Positions 1 to 15,300 are shown, counted from the stretch's first letter. The stretch: 64,000 nucleotides of DNA from Strigamia acuminata (GCA_949358305.1 OX442316.1:13206001-13270000); one strand, 5' to 3'. Numbers and translations: made by a program. Notes: generated by a model from the letters alone, not told the origin.

Positions 1-75
1 TATGTATTTTCTTTGCACTATGTAGTATTTTTTGAGAAAGTTTTATTTTATTTTTTTTTATTTTTTATTTTTAAG

Positions 76-345
76 CTCCATTGTCAGTTCACGTCAGTCC
101 CCAGAGACAAACTGTGGACGTGGGGAAGGAATGTCGTATGTCGTGCGTGATCAACGGTTTTCCTGTTACATCGGTCGCTTGGGTGAAAAATGGGAAATCT
201 CTAATAGAGACTGAACGCGTTAAATTTATATCTCGTGAAATGGTTGAAATCATGGATGTTCAAAAGGAGGATAAGGGCATGTACCAATGTCTAGTGGGCA
301 ATGGCGAAGAAATGGCTCAAGGAGCTGCGGAGATTAAATTAGGAA
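76..345 (+). CDS. Dscam: Dscam exon: Ig4 (first exon in window)
   Basis: One exon encodes all of Ig4. The acceptor is TTTTTAAG, so the exon enters in phase 1; a G from the previous exon would make APLSVHVSPQRQTVDVG, matching the APLSA..DPPTQTVDFG start of Drosophila Ig4. The core is Cys (RMSC), Trp (VAWVKNG) and Cys (DKGMYQC). It ends EIKLG at donor AA/GTAAGT, phase 1. The genuine protein starts upstream of the window; the methionines inside are not starts. Confidence 0.93.
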
Positions 346-3300
346 GTAAGTTGGATATTTATTTATAGGAAGATTCCTTTTCGGAAATTGTTTTCGTGGT
401 TTGTTTGTAACGTTGTTATAACGTATTTTGTTGACCAACCAACGGGGCACGGTCGAAAATGTTTCTCGTTTAAGTTTTATATTTATTTTATCTTGAAAAT
501 TTAATAATTTTCTTTTATTTATTTTTTGTCGTCTCTTCCACGTCCATAAATTTATATTACAGTTTGTTGTAAAAACGAAATTGGTTACGGAGAAACTTTT
601 CCCTGTGGATTTTGTGAATCTACTCGAGATAAAAATCTGCATTTATAGTATTAGAAAATGAATTATTATGCTCAGGGTGGAATAGGATCGCAAAGAGAGA
701 AAGGGAAAAAAAGAAATGCTATTTGTTGCATTCAGTGTTTTCTTGTGCAAGTTATAAAACATTTATTACCTTATTTACACTAAAAATAAATTCTGCTGAT
801 AGTGGTTTGAGTATTTTTCGCATGGGCGCATGTCAATAGCATTCCATGAGAATGGTGAAGAATTTCTTGAACTGTACTGAATTTTTCAATTGAGTTTTTG
901 AGTTTTTTTTTTATTTATTTTTTATTAAGCGTTTTTAAAGTCAATTTCTACTTTTGCAGTTGTTTCTGAATGAAAATAAATAAATAAATGTGCAAAAATT
1001 AAATTAGAAATTTTGTAAAATATTAACACAATGGGGTAAGTGAAGAGAGGACATAAATTTCAGCTTAAATGTAATTTAACGAAAGCACCTGCTTATAAAT
1101 GAGTGATTTGTAAGCCAATTTCTGAATAGACCTCCAGTAGAGATCAGAAAAGTTTTATGAATAATTTATCGGTTAGCAAATTAGTTCTTGCTTTCCAAAA
1201 CGACCTTGTTTACGTTTTTGGTGTGCAAAATTTGAGTTGAAAAAAATTACCGATATTGATTAATGCATCTTTTTAGCTGTTTGTGATGGGTGTGTACGAT
1301 TCACTGAATAGGAATCGCTAATGACGACTATTTACTGTATAAATGCAATATTTTAAATATTTATTTATCATCTCTTTTAAATGTATGTACACAAAAGTGA
1401 AATGTAATGCTATTTTCGTGCATCACTGAGCGCTCTTCTACTTAACACGATATCGCTTTGGCAAACAAACAAACAAACCTTTTTCTTTTTTCAAGTAAAA
1501 AGGCTGAAAACATAATCTTTTTGGCTTTGTTTTGAAACGATATTTAATGCCTTAATTTCTATTTTTTGTTTTGCTTTAGTTAATTGTGGATGTGTGTGTG
1601 TGTGTGGTGTTAAAGTACGTACTTTCCAATTAAGTTGAGTGCATTTTTCTTTTTATTGCGAACGTTTTAGGATGAAATATATTGTTGAATAGCAACAGTA
1701 ATTTGCACGAGAAAGTTTTCTTGTCTCACGTTTATTGGAGAAAATGAAAACATGAGCTAATAAAACGGCTTAAGTTGTCACCCGGATTTATTCTGTGCAA
1801 ATTCTTGCGCATTTTTATAAACAAAATTTTTTTTTCTCTTAAATATGCACAAATTTTTAGCGCATTCTGTTGGTTTGCCGTGGCTTTTAATTAAGAATGA
1901 AAACGTTTACGTACTCTGCGAGCACTACAGAATGATTGATCGGGTTGGAAGGAGATGAATTTGTTTTAAGTGGAACGTGAACGTAATAAAAATTACGAAG
2001 GGCCAATTCGTGTCTAGTGACTTTAATCAAACTGATTTTTTCCCCCTCGTGTTTGTTCAAAGTGTGTAGCTCGTGTGTGCTAATCTCATTTATTTCACTC
2101 GTGTGGTCACTTAAGACTCCTGATCTGGCTTGCTTGTTTACTCTGCTGTGTTTCCAACAGATGTCGCTCCTGCGGTGCACTTAACATACCCAGAAAAGCC
2201 AATGCGGTCTGGTTCGCCCGTAACCATCAAATGTGTGGCCTTTGGAAACCCTCCCCCCGAGATTTCGTGGCAAGTGGACGACATGCAACTTCCCCCTCAA
2301 CCTTTTTTCCACACTGCGAACGGTGAGACGGTGAGCCATCTTAATCTGACGAGGGCTCGTCTTGAAGATGGAGGAGAATATCGCTGCATTGCAAAGAACC
2401 CTGGAGGAAAGCGAGAAATTGCTGGACGGATTCAAATCATAGGTAAGTGAGAACAAAATGGAAAGAAACTAATGTTAGGTTTTAGTTTTATTGTATCGCA
2501 TTTTCGTGTTACCCATTATTAAAATAAGCCTAACGTGTCGCAGTCGACGGCATCGACGGCAAATTTGCTAAGGTGAAGAAAAGATAAGTTTGTAATGCGT
2601 AGTCTGTGGGGAGACGTTTTGAGTAATGGATGTTGATCGTATTAGCTAATTTTGTTAATTTAAAAACAACATACACGGGAGTTGTTTATATTATGGTAAT
2701 AGATTTTCTTGTTGTCTCTAGAGTGCTTACCATGTCTTTTTCGCTGTAACAGGGCCACCGCTTGTTCTTCCCATGAAAAATATCACAGCTGTTGCTGGTA
2801 AATCCATCACCATCAAATGTCGAGTGACGGGTCATCCACTGGACTCCATCAGTTGGGAAAGAGGTAAAAGACATTACTTTGCTTTAGAGTACGCCTTTTA
2901 TAACCTTCTTTAACCTGTGTAGATAGTATGAAAAGTTTTTCCTTTTTTCGCTTAGTTTCTTGAAATGGGATTTCAATGCGATATTTCAAGCAAAATGTGA
3001 TGAATGGTCCCGCATCACTATTGGATGCTGCTGCAGATTATTCCAAAGACTTCGGGCTTTTAAGTTAGGCCTAAATAAATTTTATTCTGTCTTTGGGGCA
3101 ACTCGGTGGCGTACCAACCAACCAATAGATAAAATTTTGAAGAATTTGTGCAATTTTTGACAAATTTTTTAATATTTTTCAAATATTTTTAGAAAAATTT
3201 CACAATCTCTGGTGGAAAATCTCAAATAATTAAATCTGCTTTAATGGTGATGCAGGTCAGCAAGTGTGCAATATGTTTTTGTTTTTGTTTGCAAAATTTT

Positions 3301-6300
3301 GTTGAAATTTCAATTTTGTTGGGTCAATTGGCGCCGACGTAAGAAATGGAGGATATTTTATGATTAAGACGTTGTTAGGTGCCTTTATAGGACTAATTAA
3401 GTCCACCAAATTAAATGTTACTATTTTAGGTGGCCATTGTACTTAGTCTATCGTTAAATTAATTGCGCGCTGGTTTCTTTGCGGTTTCAGATGGGAACGT
3501 CTTGCCCACCGATCATCGCCAGAAGATCCACGAAAATGGGACGCTACATATCCACCAGGTGGATCGGGCAACCGACCAAGGAATCTACACATGCATTGCT
3601 CAAAATAGACAAGGAATTGCATCACGTAATTGGTTAGGTCTTTTCGTAAAAGGTGAGCCGACGTCTTTAATGCCAATATAAAGTTCTTTCTTTTTTCGCT
3701 TGTTTATTTTCACTTCCACTTGTATAAATGTAGACGCAGTTCTTAATGTGTTTTTTTTTCCTTTCCTCCTTTCTTTTTCCAACCGTTTTGTTCATTTGCA
3801 TAATGAGTTTGAAGGTAATTGGATGCTGCAATCTTGAACTTGGATCTCATTTTACAATATGACTTACGAGTAAATTTGATGTGGGGTAAGAAGTTGGAGA
3901 AAAAAGTTTAATGATTTGTGCATTTTAGAGGAAGCTTGAAAACGCAATTACTCCATTTTTTTTCTCTACTTTATATTAATAAAGTGGTGAAAAAAAATCA
4001 TTAATTCAAGATTTTTTTTTGTTGCCTTTTTCGCTTTAATCTCATAATTATGTCAAGCTAATCTCTTGACTTGTTCTGTAAATTTTTCTTAATTTGTACA
4101 CATTAATTTCAGCAACGTCATTACGTATTTTAATTGTGAAAACAAAATAAAAATAAAAATAATGGAGAAATTAAATTTGTCATAGTCGAATTACGGCATG
4201 CCCATTGGGTTGGCTAATGGTAAAACGAAAAGCAATTAGAATACCATTTGCTTTTCCTTCCGGAAAAGATTATTCTCGTTTGTGTGTTTCTTTATGTGCG
4301 TATGGAAAATAAATGTAATTTTGTCCGTAACCAGTCAAATGTAGTGCGTTTGCGCTTTGCACTCACAGTAATTAAGTTACACTAATCATTCGTTTAATTG
4401 TGTTATACCCCACAATTGCGTTTGTTTGTATTGTATGGAAAATACCTATAGTGAATTGATGAACTAACGTTTCCAGCATGTTTGTTTGACTTAATTTGCT
4501 GCGAAAAGATGTAATTAGACAAGTGAGAGACATCTTTTATTTTGAAATTTTATTTCTATTTTTATGCATGTAAAATACGGTTAATTTTACGAGTTATTAG
4601 ACTCAGCTGGCTTGTCAGTTTTTCATTTAATTTTGACAAGCTACACGTAACATGTGGGATTACAAGTACTGGATATGTCTTTCTAGGAATTGTCAGATTC
4701 TAAATTTATTACATTTGTTTTAAGTGTCTGGTACGCAAAACACTAGGAGCATTCGAAAAGTCATGTTTAACTTGAAGTTAAAGATGTTTTGTTGTTTAAA
4801 TGTCATGCGCATGCCCGTTGCGACTGAAAACAGACTAATTGACAATCATTTTTGAAGTTGGAAGTTAAATATGTTGTTTAAAATTCTGTTTAGTTTACTA
4901 AAGCAGTGCTTCTCGAAGTAATGTCGTGGACCGGTATTTTTTGTCCCAAAGATTTTTCTGCAGTTCAGATTGTACGAGATTTAATGGGGATTTTCAAGGT
5001 TACGATGATGTCAGGAAATAGAAACATCACCAGGATGTATTGAAAGAATTTCTAGAATGTTGTTGAACAGTAGAATTTATATTGGAATCTGGACACAATC
5101 TGCCGTGCAATTAATCATTACATTATAAATTGTTCATGATATAAATGTTGTTGAAGTGTAATCAATCCCACCATGTGACCTTTATTTTTAAAAAGAACAA
5201 TTACGCTCTGCCAGATTACTCTATTGACTGTTTTTGCAAGTGGAACAATAAACAAAAATGGCGGCCGGAAATCTTTATACGCCTTTAAATTGGTTGACCG
5301 CAGAATACCGTTTTGATATTATTAATTGTCACTTGATAATTTCCCAAATCTTGTTTGTCTATTCAGCAATGAGTCATTGGAATTCACCACGGTGTGGCAG
5401 GAAAACGTTTGTCATATCTAATTAATTCGATGGCGGCATCTCCTCAGCCTTTAATACAACACCGCGTTTAATTTCAGACCTCGCACCTGAAATAACCCAA
5501 AGTAATACTTGGTACAACCCAAAAGAGGTCACACGATCGATTTTTGTGAATGACTCTTCTTTCTCGTCTCGCTCTGTTTGTCTTCGGTTTTCTTTTTTCT
5601 ATTACATCATTTTTCTTGTCATGCCTTCTGCGTTTGTCAATTTACCAATATATATAGTGTAGCGAGTATTAAATTTTTAGAATGCATTTTTCTTTCAATC
5701 AATTTCAGCGTGAATTAATAAATGTTTTATACTCGTACATTTATCTTTTATCTTTTTTTTTTCTTCTTTTTTTGCACTTATTTTCAGTTGCACCAACCAT
5801 CGGGCCATTTTCCTTTCCACCAGTTGTTCATGATGGCATGCGTGCTCGATTACAATGCGTCGTTACTCAAGGCGACTTGCCCATCGTGATTACATGGCTC
5901 AAGGACGAGCATCGCATTCCTCACGATTTAGGATTGACAGTGCGACAAGATGATGATTTCTCTAGCACACTTACCTTCCAAAGTGTGAGTCCTCGACATA
6001 GCGGTCGCTACAGATGCATTGCAAGTAGTGAAGTTGGCACGGCCAACTATTCGGCAACGCTTGTAGTAGATGGTAAATGAATTTTCTCATTCCGACGACA
6101 AGTTTAGATGACTAAAAGCAAGTTGAAAGAGAAATGCGGAGAAAGAGAGAGAGAGATGCCGACTAAGCTGATAATTAGATTGTATACGTTTTTTCTCCTT
6201 TTCTTAATGGGGAGGAAAAAACGCTTAGAGTAGCAGTGAGTTAAGGAGACGCTTCTGTTACCGATTAAAAAGGTTTTGGGTGTTTTTTGCAATTGTCTTT

Positions 6301-9300
6301 ACGAGGCCACTGAACTCATGAATAAAGGAATGATGTTAGTGGGTATTGGGCGAAGAAACAGGGAAATGGTCTCTATTTGTTCGATCGATTTGCAATATTT
6401 GTTGCGCGTTTCTGTTTATTGCAGATTTTCGTGGGTAAAGACTTGATTAATCATTCAGCCAATCAAGTTGCTGAGTCTGGACACAAGGGACAGACAACTA
6501 ATGAATTATTGGGATTAGTTCTATGGGAATCGACGGTTTGTTTATAGTGGCTTTGTATCAGATCTGGCGGTTAAGTTTGGAAAACGATGTAAAATTTAGA
6601 TATGTGATTTATATTACACGTCGAATTTGCTGAGTTTTACATTTAGAGATTTAATAACATTGTAATAAATACAGAGGATGTTCACTGAAACTGTGAACAT
6701 TTTCAAAATGTAGCTCACCAGCATGCGATACATTGAGCCCTTTGATACACACTATACAGTTTATCATAAATTCAAACTCAAAAATACACTGAAATTATAT
6801 TGCATTTGCAATGTATTTTGAAATGCATTGGGTTTCACGAGAGTGCATTTTGTAACACATTTTTACGTGCTATTGATTTGCAAATGATAATAGATTTTGT
6901 AAAATATATTATGAAATGCAATCCCGATATATCATTTGTCATGAATGCAGTTCTAAATGCATTTTTTTAAATTATATTATTGAATGCATTATTTTAATGT
7001 ACAAAAATGTACCTAATTTCACGAAATGCTATACATTTTGGAATGCATTAAGTGAAAAGCAATATATTGTAAAATATATTTTTTAACCATATGGGACAGC
7101 ATGACATCAATGCTGTTATCGGGCGGTAACCGGTGTTTTCAGCTTGGTATGGCAAAACGTTTTGTAAATTTATGATCACGCATAATAATTTGAGAAGGAA
7201 TTTGGCGTTAACGATTTTTTTTCGGAGAAATCAGTTTTAGGGTTGAGTTGAAATTTATTTTTTAGAAGTTTTTAATCATATGGTTGTAAAACTGAATTCA
7301 ATCCAATTAAAAAGATTGATTTCAGCATATAACTTACTTCTCTTGACATTTATGTTGTAAGATGGCGCCAGATTAAGCAAGGAGTTAAAAATTAAGTGTC
7401 AAAATTGAATAATAAATACTATAATCTTTGATTAGACAGCCATTCACGCTATAATGCTCGAAAACGGTACTTTACATTATTTATAACTATTAGCACTAGA
7501 GGGTATAGACTAAGCGATTATAATCAGATTTCTTGAAGTTAATGAAATCCATTTAAGTAGCAAAAGAGAATAAAGTCGATGATATTAAATAATAACACTT
7601 AAATAATGGACTTAATTCGTTTCAGTTATGCCGAAATGGGTGATTCAACCTGGGAACAAGGCCATTGTGGTGAGAGGTCAAGTGACACTGGATTGTCAGG
7701 CTGAAGGATATCCAGAACCAATTATAACGTGGAAAAAGGCAATTGGCAAGTATGAAACGCTAGTTGAAATGACGCAAACAAGATTTAATGCTTGGTGAAG
7801 TATGGGTAAAATAAAAGGATGGAATAATGTTTTGGGCATGTATGGTAATTTGAAGCATATTCGTGGTTAACGTGCTGTGTGCAGTGCAGCAAAGCAAAGC
7901 AAGAGGCGGAATTCTATTTGGAGTTTATTACAGGCAATTAGGCGAATTAGGGACAAGAGAAAGCTTTGCCTTGACTGCGTGTAAGCCGTCGAATCTCCTC
8001 CTCACTTCTAATTCTCTGAGAATTCAGTCAAGTCTCTTGTAGCAGGTCACAATTGGGAATTCGTTTGTGGTCAGCCAAGTCTGAGACGGTTTCTTGGAGT
8101 GTTAGAGGTGTGGCGCAATTTTGTTTCTGTCGTGCGTGCCTAACTTTGTTTCCAAGAAATTGCCCTCCCCACCTTCCTTCCTTCCTTTCCGCTTTGCTCT
8201 GCTCTCTTTCTCCTTTTGCTTTTCACTTGTATTGACAGTTTTACTTCTGGTCCGTGCAGCGCGATGCACAATAAGGCAACGAACGAAATGTGCAAACGCA
8301 TGTCGCCTGCCCAAGACAGAGAGTAAATAACATTCATCTCTCTCTGGCGAGTAATTATGAAACTAATGCCGGAGTGCGCACCAATTTTAAACTTGGCTGC
8401 GTTTTGTTTTTGAAGCAAACTTAAAATATTCTTTAAATCCATCCAACCAGAATTTATGCGCGCGCACAATTTTCGCATGTTTTTGGCATCTAATTTTCTT
8501 TTTTCTTTTTTTTTTTTTTATAAATTCCTGGATGAATTTATTTATTTATTCTTTCTCGGTGCTGACCTTTGGCGTAAATAATTTTGAATTTAAAGGGAGA
8601 AACGAAGAGATAATTTCCAATTAATCAGGAAAAATTTCTCATTTACAATGACAAGCGCACATAAGTTAGTGATTAGGTGCAATTAATGTTGGCTCCAATG
8701 ATACATGGAGTCTTTTCTGCTCTGATTAATTAAGCTAATCAGAGAGAACCCGATTACTAAATCATTGCAAAATCCTATTGACCACTCCATCATTTTAGAC
8801 TCGGATTTATCTTTGTTGAAACTTGACACATTTTATTTTCCACTTGCATTTCGCTAAGCTGCTTAGTGTCGCTGTACATTAGTGTTTGCCAAATAGGGCT
8901 GAGTGGGTTATTTTTTATTTATCACCGAATAATAGTAGCTCAGATCCGATTAACGCCTTCCTCCTTCAGGCAGGTTTCGTGATAATTTTGTCGACCTGAA
9001 CCGTACGGGACCGCGCTACAAACACTTCCCCAATGGGTCGCTTCTGCTGATGGCGGTGACCGAAGCCGATGAAGGATTTTACATGTGCCATGCATCGAAT
9101 GGAGTTGGAGCTGGACTGAGTAAAGTCGTCTATGTCACTGTTCAAGGTAAGATCGATTGTAGTGGATGGAGTGTTGGGTATTTTCCTCAATTCTCGCTTA
9201 TTTAATTAAAATCATTAGTTGGAATGGGTTGTTTTCGCTGCGTGGCTCCTCGGGGATATACGGTAATGGATAAATTGAATTTGGAATTTGTGTGAGTGTG

Positions 9301-12300
9301 TGGGCTTGCTTTTGTTTTGTTTGTAAACGAAATTATTTCAATTTCAGGTAGTTTCTGAAATGATGTAAATTTGGTTACTTAAGGATTTTTTTTTTTAATT
9401 TTTTTTTTTGGTAAATTCTAGTTCATTGATAGATGAGTCGGGTTTGGAAACTTTGGGAAGTTTAGTTCGCCTGACTGACCCTCTCAGTCATCGACTTGTG
9501 CAGTGGATGGGATTGGCTTGACACGGTCTGGGAACCGGAAGAATCTTAATTGGTTTTGCTCAATTCCTTCTCTAATTTCAATTTGAGGAATGACAGGAGA
9601 GAAATATTCAATTTTGAAATATGGGAAACTATAAAGAAAATAATTGTTTTTTCTTTTCTAGTTTGATTAAATTTCTAAAAAGGAAATTGTAATTCTTGCT
9701 TATTACTTTATTTATTTATTTATTTTTTAAATTGGAGATTTTGTTTTTAAAGTATTGTAAATTGGATAATTTAAAAACATTTGCAATACAAGTTCAATTT
9801 AAGTTTACGACATATAAAACGAGCTTTATTTTATTTATAATCCATACTCGTCCCTTTCTTGGGCCTTTTATTTCGGTTATTCACGCGTTTTATGGGTCAA
9901 ACAGGCGGCTAATAATTTCCAAACAAATTGCATAGATAATTAAGAGTGTTGTTGTTGTTATTTTTCGGTGTGGGTTTATTACTCTCCTTCCAAGCCAATA
10001 AGTGGGTTCTACTTTATACTTATTGTTGTTGGCTTTATTCATAAAGATTGCGAGCAATTTTCTTCAGTTAGCACAGGACAGCAAAGTAAGACTGTGCGGG
10101 ATATAATTGAATCCAACAAGAAACATAAACGGGCGTGGTTCTGCCAAGGAGGGTGAAAGCTTAGTTTCAAGATAAGGTTGATTCATCTTTGATATTAATT
10201 TCGCGGATGAAGTTTTTACTGTCATAATTTATACTAAGAAAAGAGTTAGGATATAATTTATATTTGAGTAATAAATATATTTTGGTGGAAACATCTGCGA
10301 CCAAAAATTTACACACGTATGGGGGTTTCGGTTTGAAATTAATTTTCCCACAATTCATCACGTATAATCTTGAAAGGCGTTTCAAGTTGATGGAAATGTT
10401 TATCCACCACAAAGTGGAGGTCGATTAATTATTTAGAAAGAAAAAGGAGAAAAAAAAATTGCAGGTGAATATAAGTGAAGCAGATGTTGAAAAATCTAAT
10501 TAGAAATGAATTTTAATTTCCGTCATTTCAAATTAAAAGTTGAGTCGAGTAGAGTTTTGAGTGGAGGAAAGTTTGGAAAGTTGAGAGAGCATTTTTACCC
10601 AGTGTAATCTTTCAGTAGGAAATGAATGTTTTGACAGATAAGTTCAGTGTTTGGTTTCCCCCTGATTGTATTGATTACCGCACACCGGGTTTCATCATCT
10701 AGCTCTCTGATTCTATTTTTCCGGAAAATATTTACGAAATTGAAGTTTTAATTTAATCGATCTTAACGGACCGGTCTTTAAATTGCGACCGAATTGTGAC
10801 AGAGTTCACGCTGATGAAGTTGGTTGGGCAGTCAGCAATTTCTGCCATCATCTCACGGTTGGACTCTAAGGGTGATGTGTGAAGTATTTTAGGAATTTTT
10901 ATTAGGATTAATTATCTCGTGGCCATATTGCCACTGCAGCATGACCTGCCATCGGTTAAAGAGTGGTGCTTGCTCCCGCTAGATGTTTTACAACAAATAT
11001 ACACATCTCGCCTTTAAATGTAGCTAAAAAAATATTGATGGCCCACTGGCGTGGCTGGCGAGTTAATTTTGTGCGTCGAAAGGATTAGGCTCAGCAAGTT
11101 GATTTTACTCAAATTATTGATATTTTTGCATCGACAAAAGCAAAGAAAATATGCCTGGAGATTATTTTTGTTATTATTTTAAGTTTTTGTTACGTAAATG
11201 GATCTAACTTATTTTATCCTAATTCTTGTATGAGCATTACGCTGTCTTTAACCTTCGCACTAGGTAGGGGGCCCGCCAAAGGTTTTGGCCTGGGAGCTTG
11301 TTTCAGGATGTTGTTAGAAATAATATACATTTAAGATTAATGCACGTGTTTTTTTTTCTAGCTTCTGCTCATTTTGAGGAGAAAAAACGTAATCATACAG
11401 CGAAAAAGGGTGACAGTGTGAAGATGGAATGTCGTGCCACGGGAGACTCACCGATCAGCATTACCTGGCAAAGCAATAGTCGTGAATTTTTTCCTAAGGA
11501 CGACTCGAGGTATGAGTACGAGAAACGTGTTATGAGAGATAGTTTCTCATTTTTTGATTTGTGTAAATATTGGAGTTGACAACATTAAAGTGAATTTCCT
11601 ATTTTGAATTCTGCAACTTCGTGCTTGGGAATTGCCGGAGAACAAAATGGCAAAAGAATTTCGCAATTTAATCATACGAGCAAGAAATAATATTACAAGT
11701 TGATAAAACGTGATATAAACTTGACAATTGGATAGAATATAAAATTTCATGAATGTATATAAGTGGAAATAAGAAATTCATTTGAAGTTGTATCGTCTTC
11801 GTGTTATTTTCTAGGTTTATTGTGAAGGAGAAGCCATTGCCAAACGGAATGCTGTCTGAAATGACAATCTTGAATGCGAATAGAAAGGATTCGGGAACAT
11901 ATTCATGCACAGCGAGAAATACATTTGGACATGATCAAATGATCACTAGGCTTACCGTACTTGGTAATGTATTAATGCGCAATTTATTTGTTTGTACATT
12001 TAAATGTAAATTTTGATTTTTGATTTTCTCCGATTAGAAACACCAGAGGCGCCTGAAAACGTGAAAATCGCGGATCATGGAAGTCGGTTGGTCAAGTTAT
12101 TGTGGTCAGCACCTTTTGATGGAAGTAGTCCGATTGCGAAATATATAATTCAATACAAAAATGGTTCAGGTATAAATATATGAAGCGAAATTTGAAGTTT
12201 GAATTAGTATGCTGTGCTTTTGTTGCTAACTTTTTATTCCTTTTATTTCCAATCGATTTGATTAAGTTGAGTTGACGTTTTCGCTTCGTCTTTTCACTCA

Positions 12301-15300
12301 AATGTGCTATCTGAGAATTGTAATGTCGATTTTTCTTCGTCATTCCGGCCACTAACAAATCGAAACGGTCACTTTGGGGGAGAGAGAGGAATTCTTCTTT
12401 TCACATTTCATCTTCGTTTCCTCTCTCGTTTCGTCTCAAATAGCATTTTGATCTCTCATTTTGTATTCAAGTTGAGGCAGGAAATGGCCAGCAAGACGTG
12501 AAGAGTTGTCTAAATGAATAACTGAAATGAGTTGTGAAAAAAAATGCGAATTACAATGTTTGAATGTTAATACACCATTTTTAATCGGTTTTATTGAACA
12601 AACTTTTCGTTTTTCATCACCGTAACATTAATCGAATCAAGATTTCGCGTGTTTTTTAAAGCGACAAAACATGCGTTTTGAATTCATAAAACATTCAATT
12701 AAATTGATTTTTTAAAATCTTATTCTTTCTTTTTTCTTGTTGTTATTTAATTTTGTATTTATTTTATTTTATTTTATTTTTTTTTGTTTTATTTCAGAGG
12801 AATGGGCGAGGTCACTGCCCAATGTCACCGTTACTGGTCAAGAGACTACAGCCGTTATCCGAAGCCTCTTACCAGGAACAGCTTACAGTTTTCGTGTGAT
12901 GGCTGCTAATGAGCTGGGTATTGGAAAACCTAGTAGCGGTGTTGGCATCAGTACCACCGAGGAAGGTGAGTCGTTACTCTCTGAATTTTAAACAAGTTCT
13001 AATATATCCGTTTGTCATAAAGTAGGAAATGTGCTTTCTTTGTATAAAGACTTTTATTGTGGTTGATTTGGCAAATATGGGAAAAGTGCAAATTTAATTT
13101 ACTAAACGATGGCGGAAGAAAAATGTCATTCAGCCGAAATATAAGCGAACCTTTCCATCAACTGCATTGAATTTAAAATCCTTTAAATGGTGTATTTAAT
13201 CATTCCATTTGCTTTAGTCCTTTTCCCTGAATGGAAAGAAAAAGGTAAAGGGCGGAAAAAAGTTTTTACGACATCACGCATTAAGACAAAAGACGTGTCG
13301 TAAAAGAAGCAGCTAACTGCGTTTCTAGAGATTATATTTTTGATCATCAACTACGGTGTGGGCGAACCTGCAATGTAGTCATTGGGCAGCGATGTGTGGT
13401 TGGGATGTGAAAGCAGATGAGGTTTCTAACGAAATACGTTGCTATTCGTCGATATAATGAAGTTCTATTTAAGTTTTCTTGATGGAAAATCCATCTGAGG
13501 GATTAGAGGACAGGAAAAGAGAGCTTAACTCAGACAGAGCTCTCGAGCTTGATCTAGAGAGACGATTGCGAGTGAAGGTTCTGCCCTCGACCCAGTCAAA
13601 CTTGGAGCCGAGAGCCGAGAGCCGAGAGCTGAGAGCGAGGGAGAGTCTAGTGAAAGGTAGAGACGGTTTTCCGGGCCCTGGATAAGGATCAACGATATTG
13701 TCATTTAATGTGAATGCTACAGCTGTTGCCATTTTCCAAACTGGCGACCTGAAAAGAAGCGGAGACACTTCATTTTTCAAAGTGATAGAGTGAATAACAA
13801 CAAACCGAGTTTGTTTAAGTTTCAATTCAAGATGGCGTACCGTAATGTTAATGGGGGTTGGTTTAGGACTCGCGTGACTTTCTTTTACTGTTGGTAGAAG
13901 CTCGTTTAATTGAAATATTAAAAAAAAATAGTTAAGCTATGAGTTAATTATAACTTAGATTTATTTAAATACAAACATTAGAATTTTTTAAGTTTGTTTG
14001 GTTGTATTATCGGTTTTAATTAATCAACATCAACATTCATTTGCTTTGTATTAATTATAATCTTGCTTTATTCAGTAGCAAATATTGGATATTGTTAATG
14101 TTTGTTTGTTTGTGAAGTCGGTTTTAATTTCTGTTCAAATTTAATATGAATTTTAATTGAAAAACTTTTGCTTTTACTTGTAAGTTTGGTTGGGAGCAAA
14201 TAGCAATTTATAAAATTTATAAAGTGAAAACATTTTGGAGTGAATGTGTTGTGCCTTTACTTTGCTGAAAGCTATTTGTATTTTTACCGTATGGATGTGC
14301 TGCATTGCATTTTCATTTTTGCACTACCACGGCTTGAAAGGAAGAAATTTTTTGGATTAAATTACTTTTTTTTGCTAGGTTCGGTTGTATATCCTTTGGC
14401 TGCATCTAAGTGCAGGAACGAGATTGGCCTCGTTTAGATGTTTCTTTTAAATTTCTTTATATTTTTCTTAGGCATTTTTTCTATATATTATTTACAAGTA
14501 GAAAATAAAAATCTGCGCATAAAATTGTGTATGCCAAACGTACAGATGCACTTTTGCCGATACGCTCATCACAATATAACGGTTTGACTAATTTCACTTT
14601 AGGTGTTAGTTGTGTGCACGCGTATTCAATGAAGGAGAGAAGTTTTAATATTTAATGTGCCAATTAAGTTGCATCTCATGAATATTATCTTCACAGAACG
14701 ACAGCACGACTCATTAAAAGCTTTTGAATTATTTTATAAAATTTTTTTTCTTGTTAATTTAGGTTATCGACTTATCGTTAGTGTTTTTTTTATTTTTTTT
14801 TAATTTTTTTTGGGATAAAATTATACATTTGTAACGTGGAAATTCCATTGCAACGACGTTTAGATTTTTGCAGGGGAAGAGTGCAAGCTATCGAATTAAA
14901 TCATGCACTGGAGAAATTCGATCTGGCCACTTTTGTAGGTAGCAGATGTTGAGGACGCTTGTATTTGTACGTCGAGTCGTTTGAAATCTTCCCATCAAGT
15001 TTTTGTTGAATGACATAAAAGATGTGCTTGGGTTTATATCTGGTTGTAGAGATTTGAATTAGAAGGTTTGAAATGAGAAAAATGGCCAATATTTGAAGCA
15101 GCGCGAATGATTTTATTTTTTAATATTTAATTAAAAGTTTTCGCTTTTTCTTGTAAATTACGGTAGTTGCAATTTGAAATGTTTGCTTAAATTATTTCAG
15201 ACGTGTGTTTTCTATTTTTTCTTTTTTATTTCTTTTTGATGTTGGAATGAAGCAATTTATTTTAGTGTTGAGAAAAAAAAATTAATTCGTAATTTTAATA

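Larger units (their letters stand above)
2864..5787 (+). other. Introns flanking Ig6 second half (2864-3490, 3653-5787)
   Basis: Sequence is AT-rich with nothing coding. The second intron is where a Dscam1-type Ig7 exon array would lie, but no further VxPxxxPF, GDLP or YxC-type exon was seen. A hAT-like end is near 4904. Confidence 0.75.
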
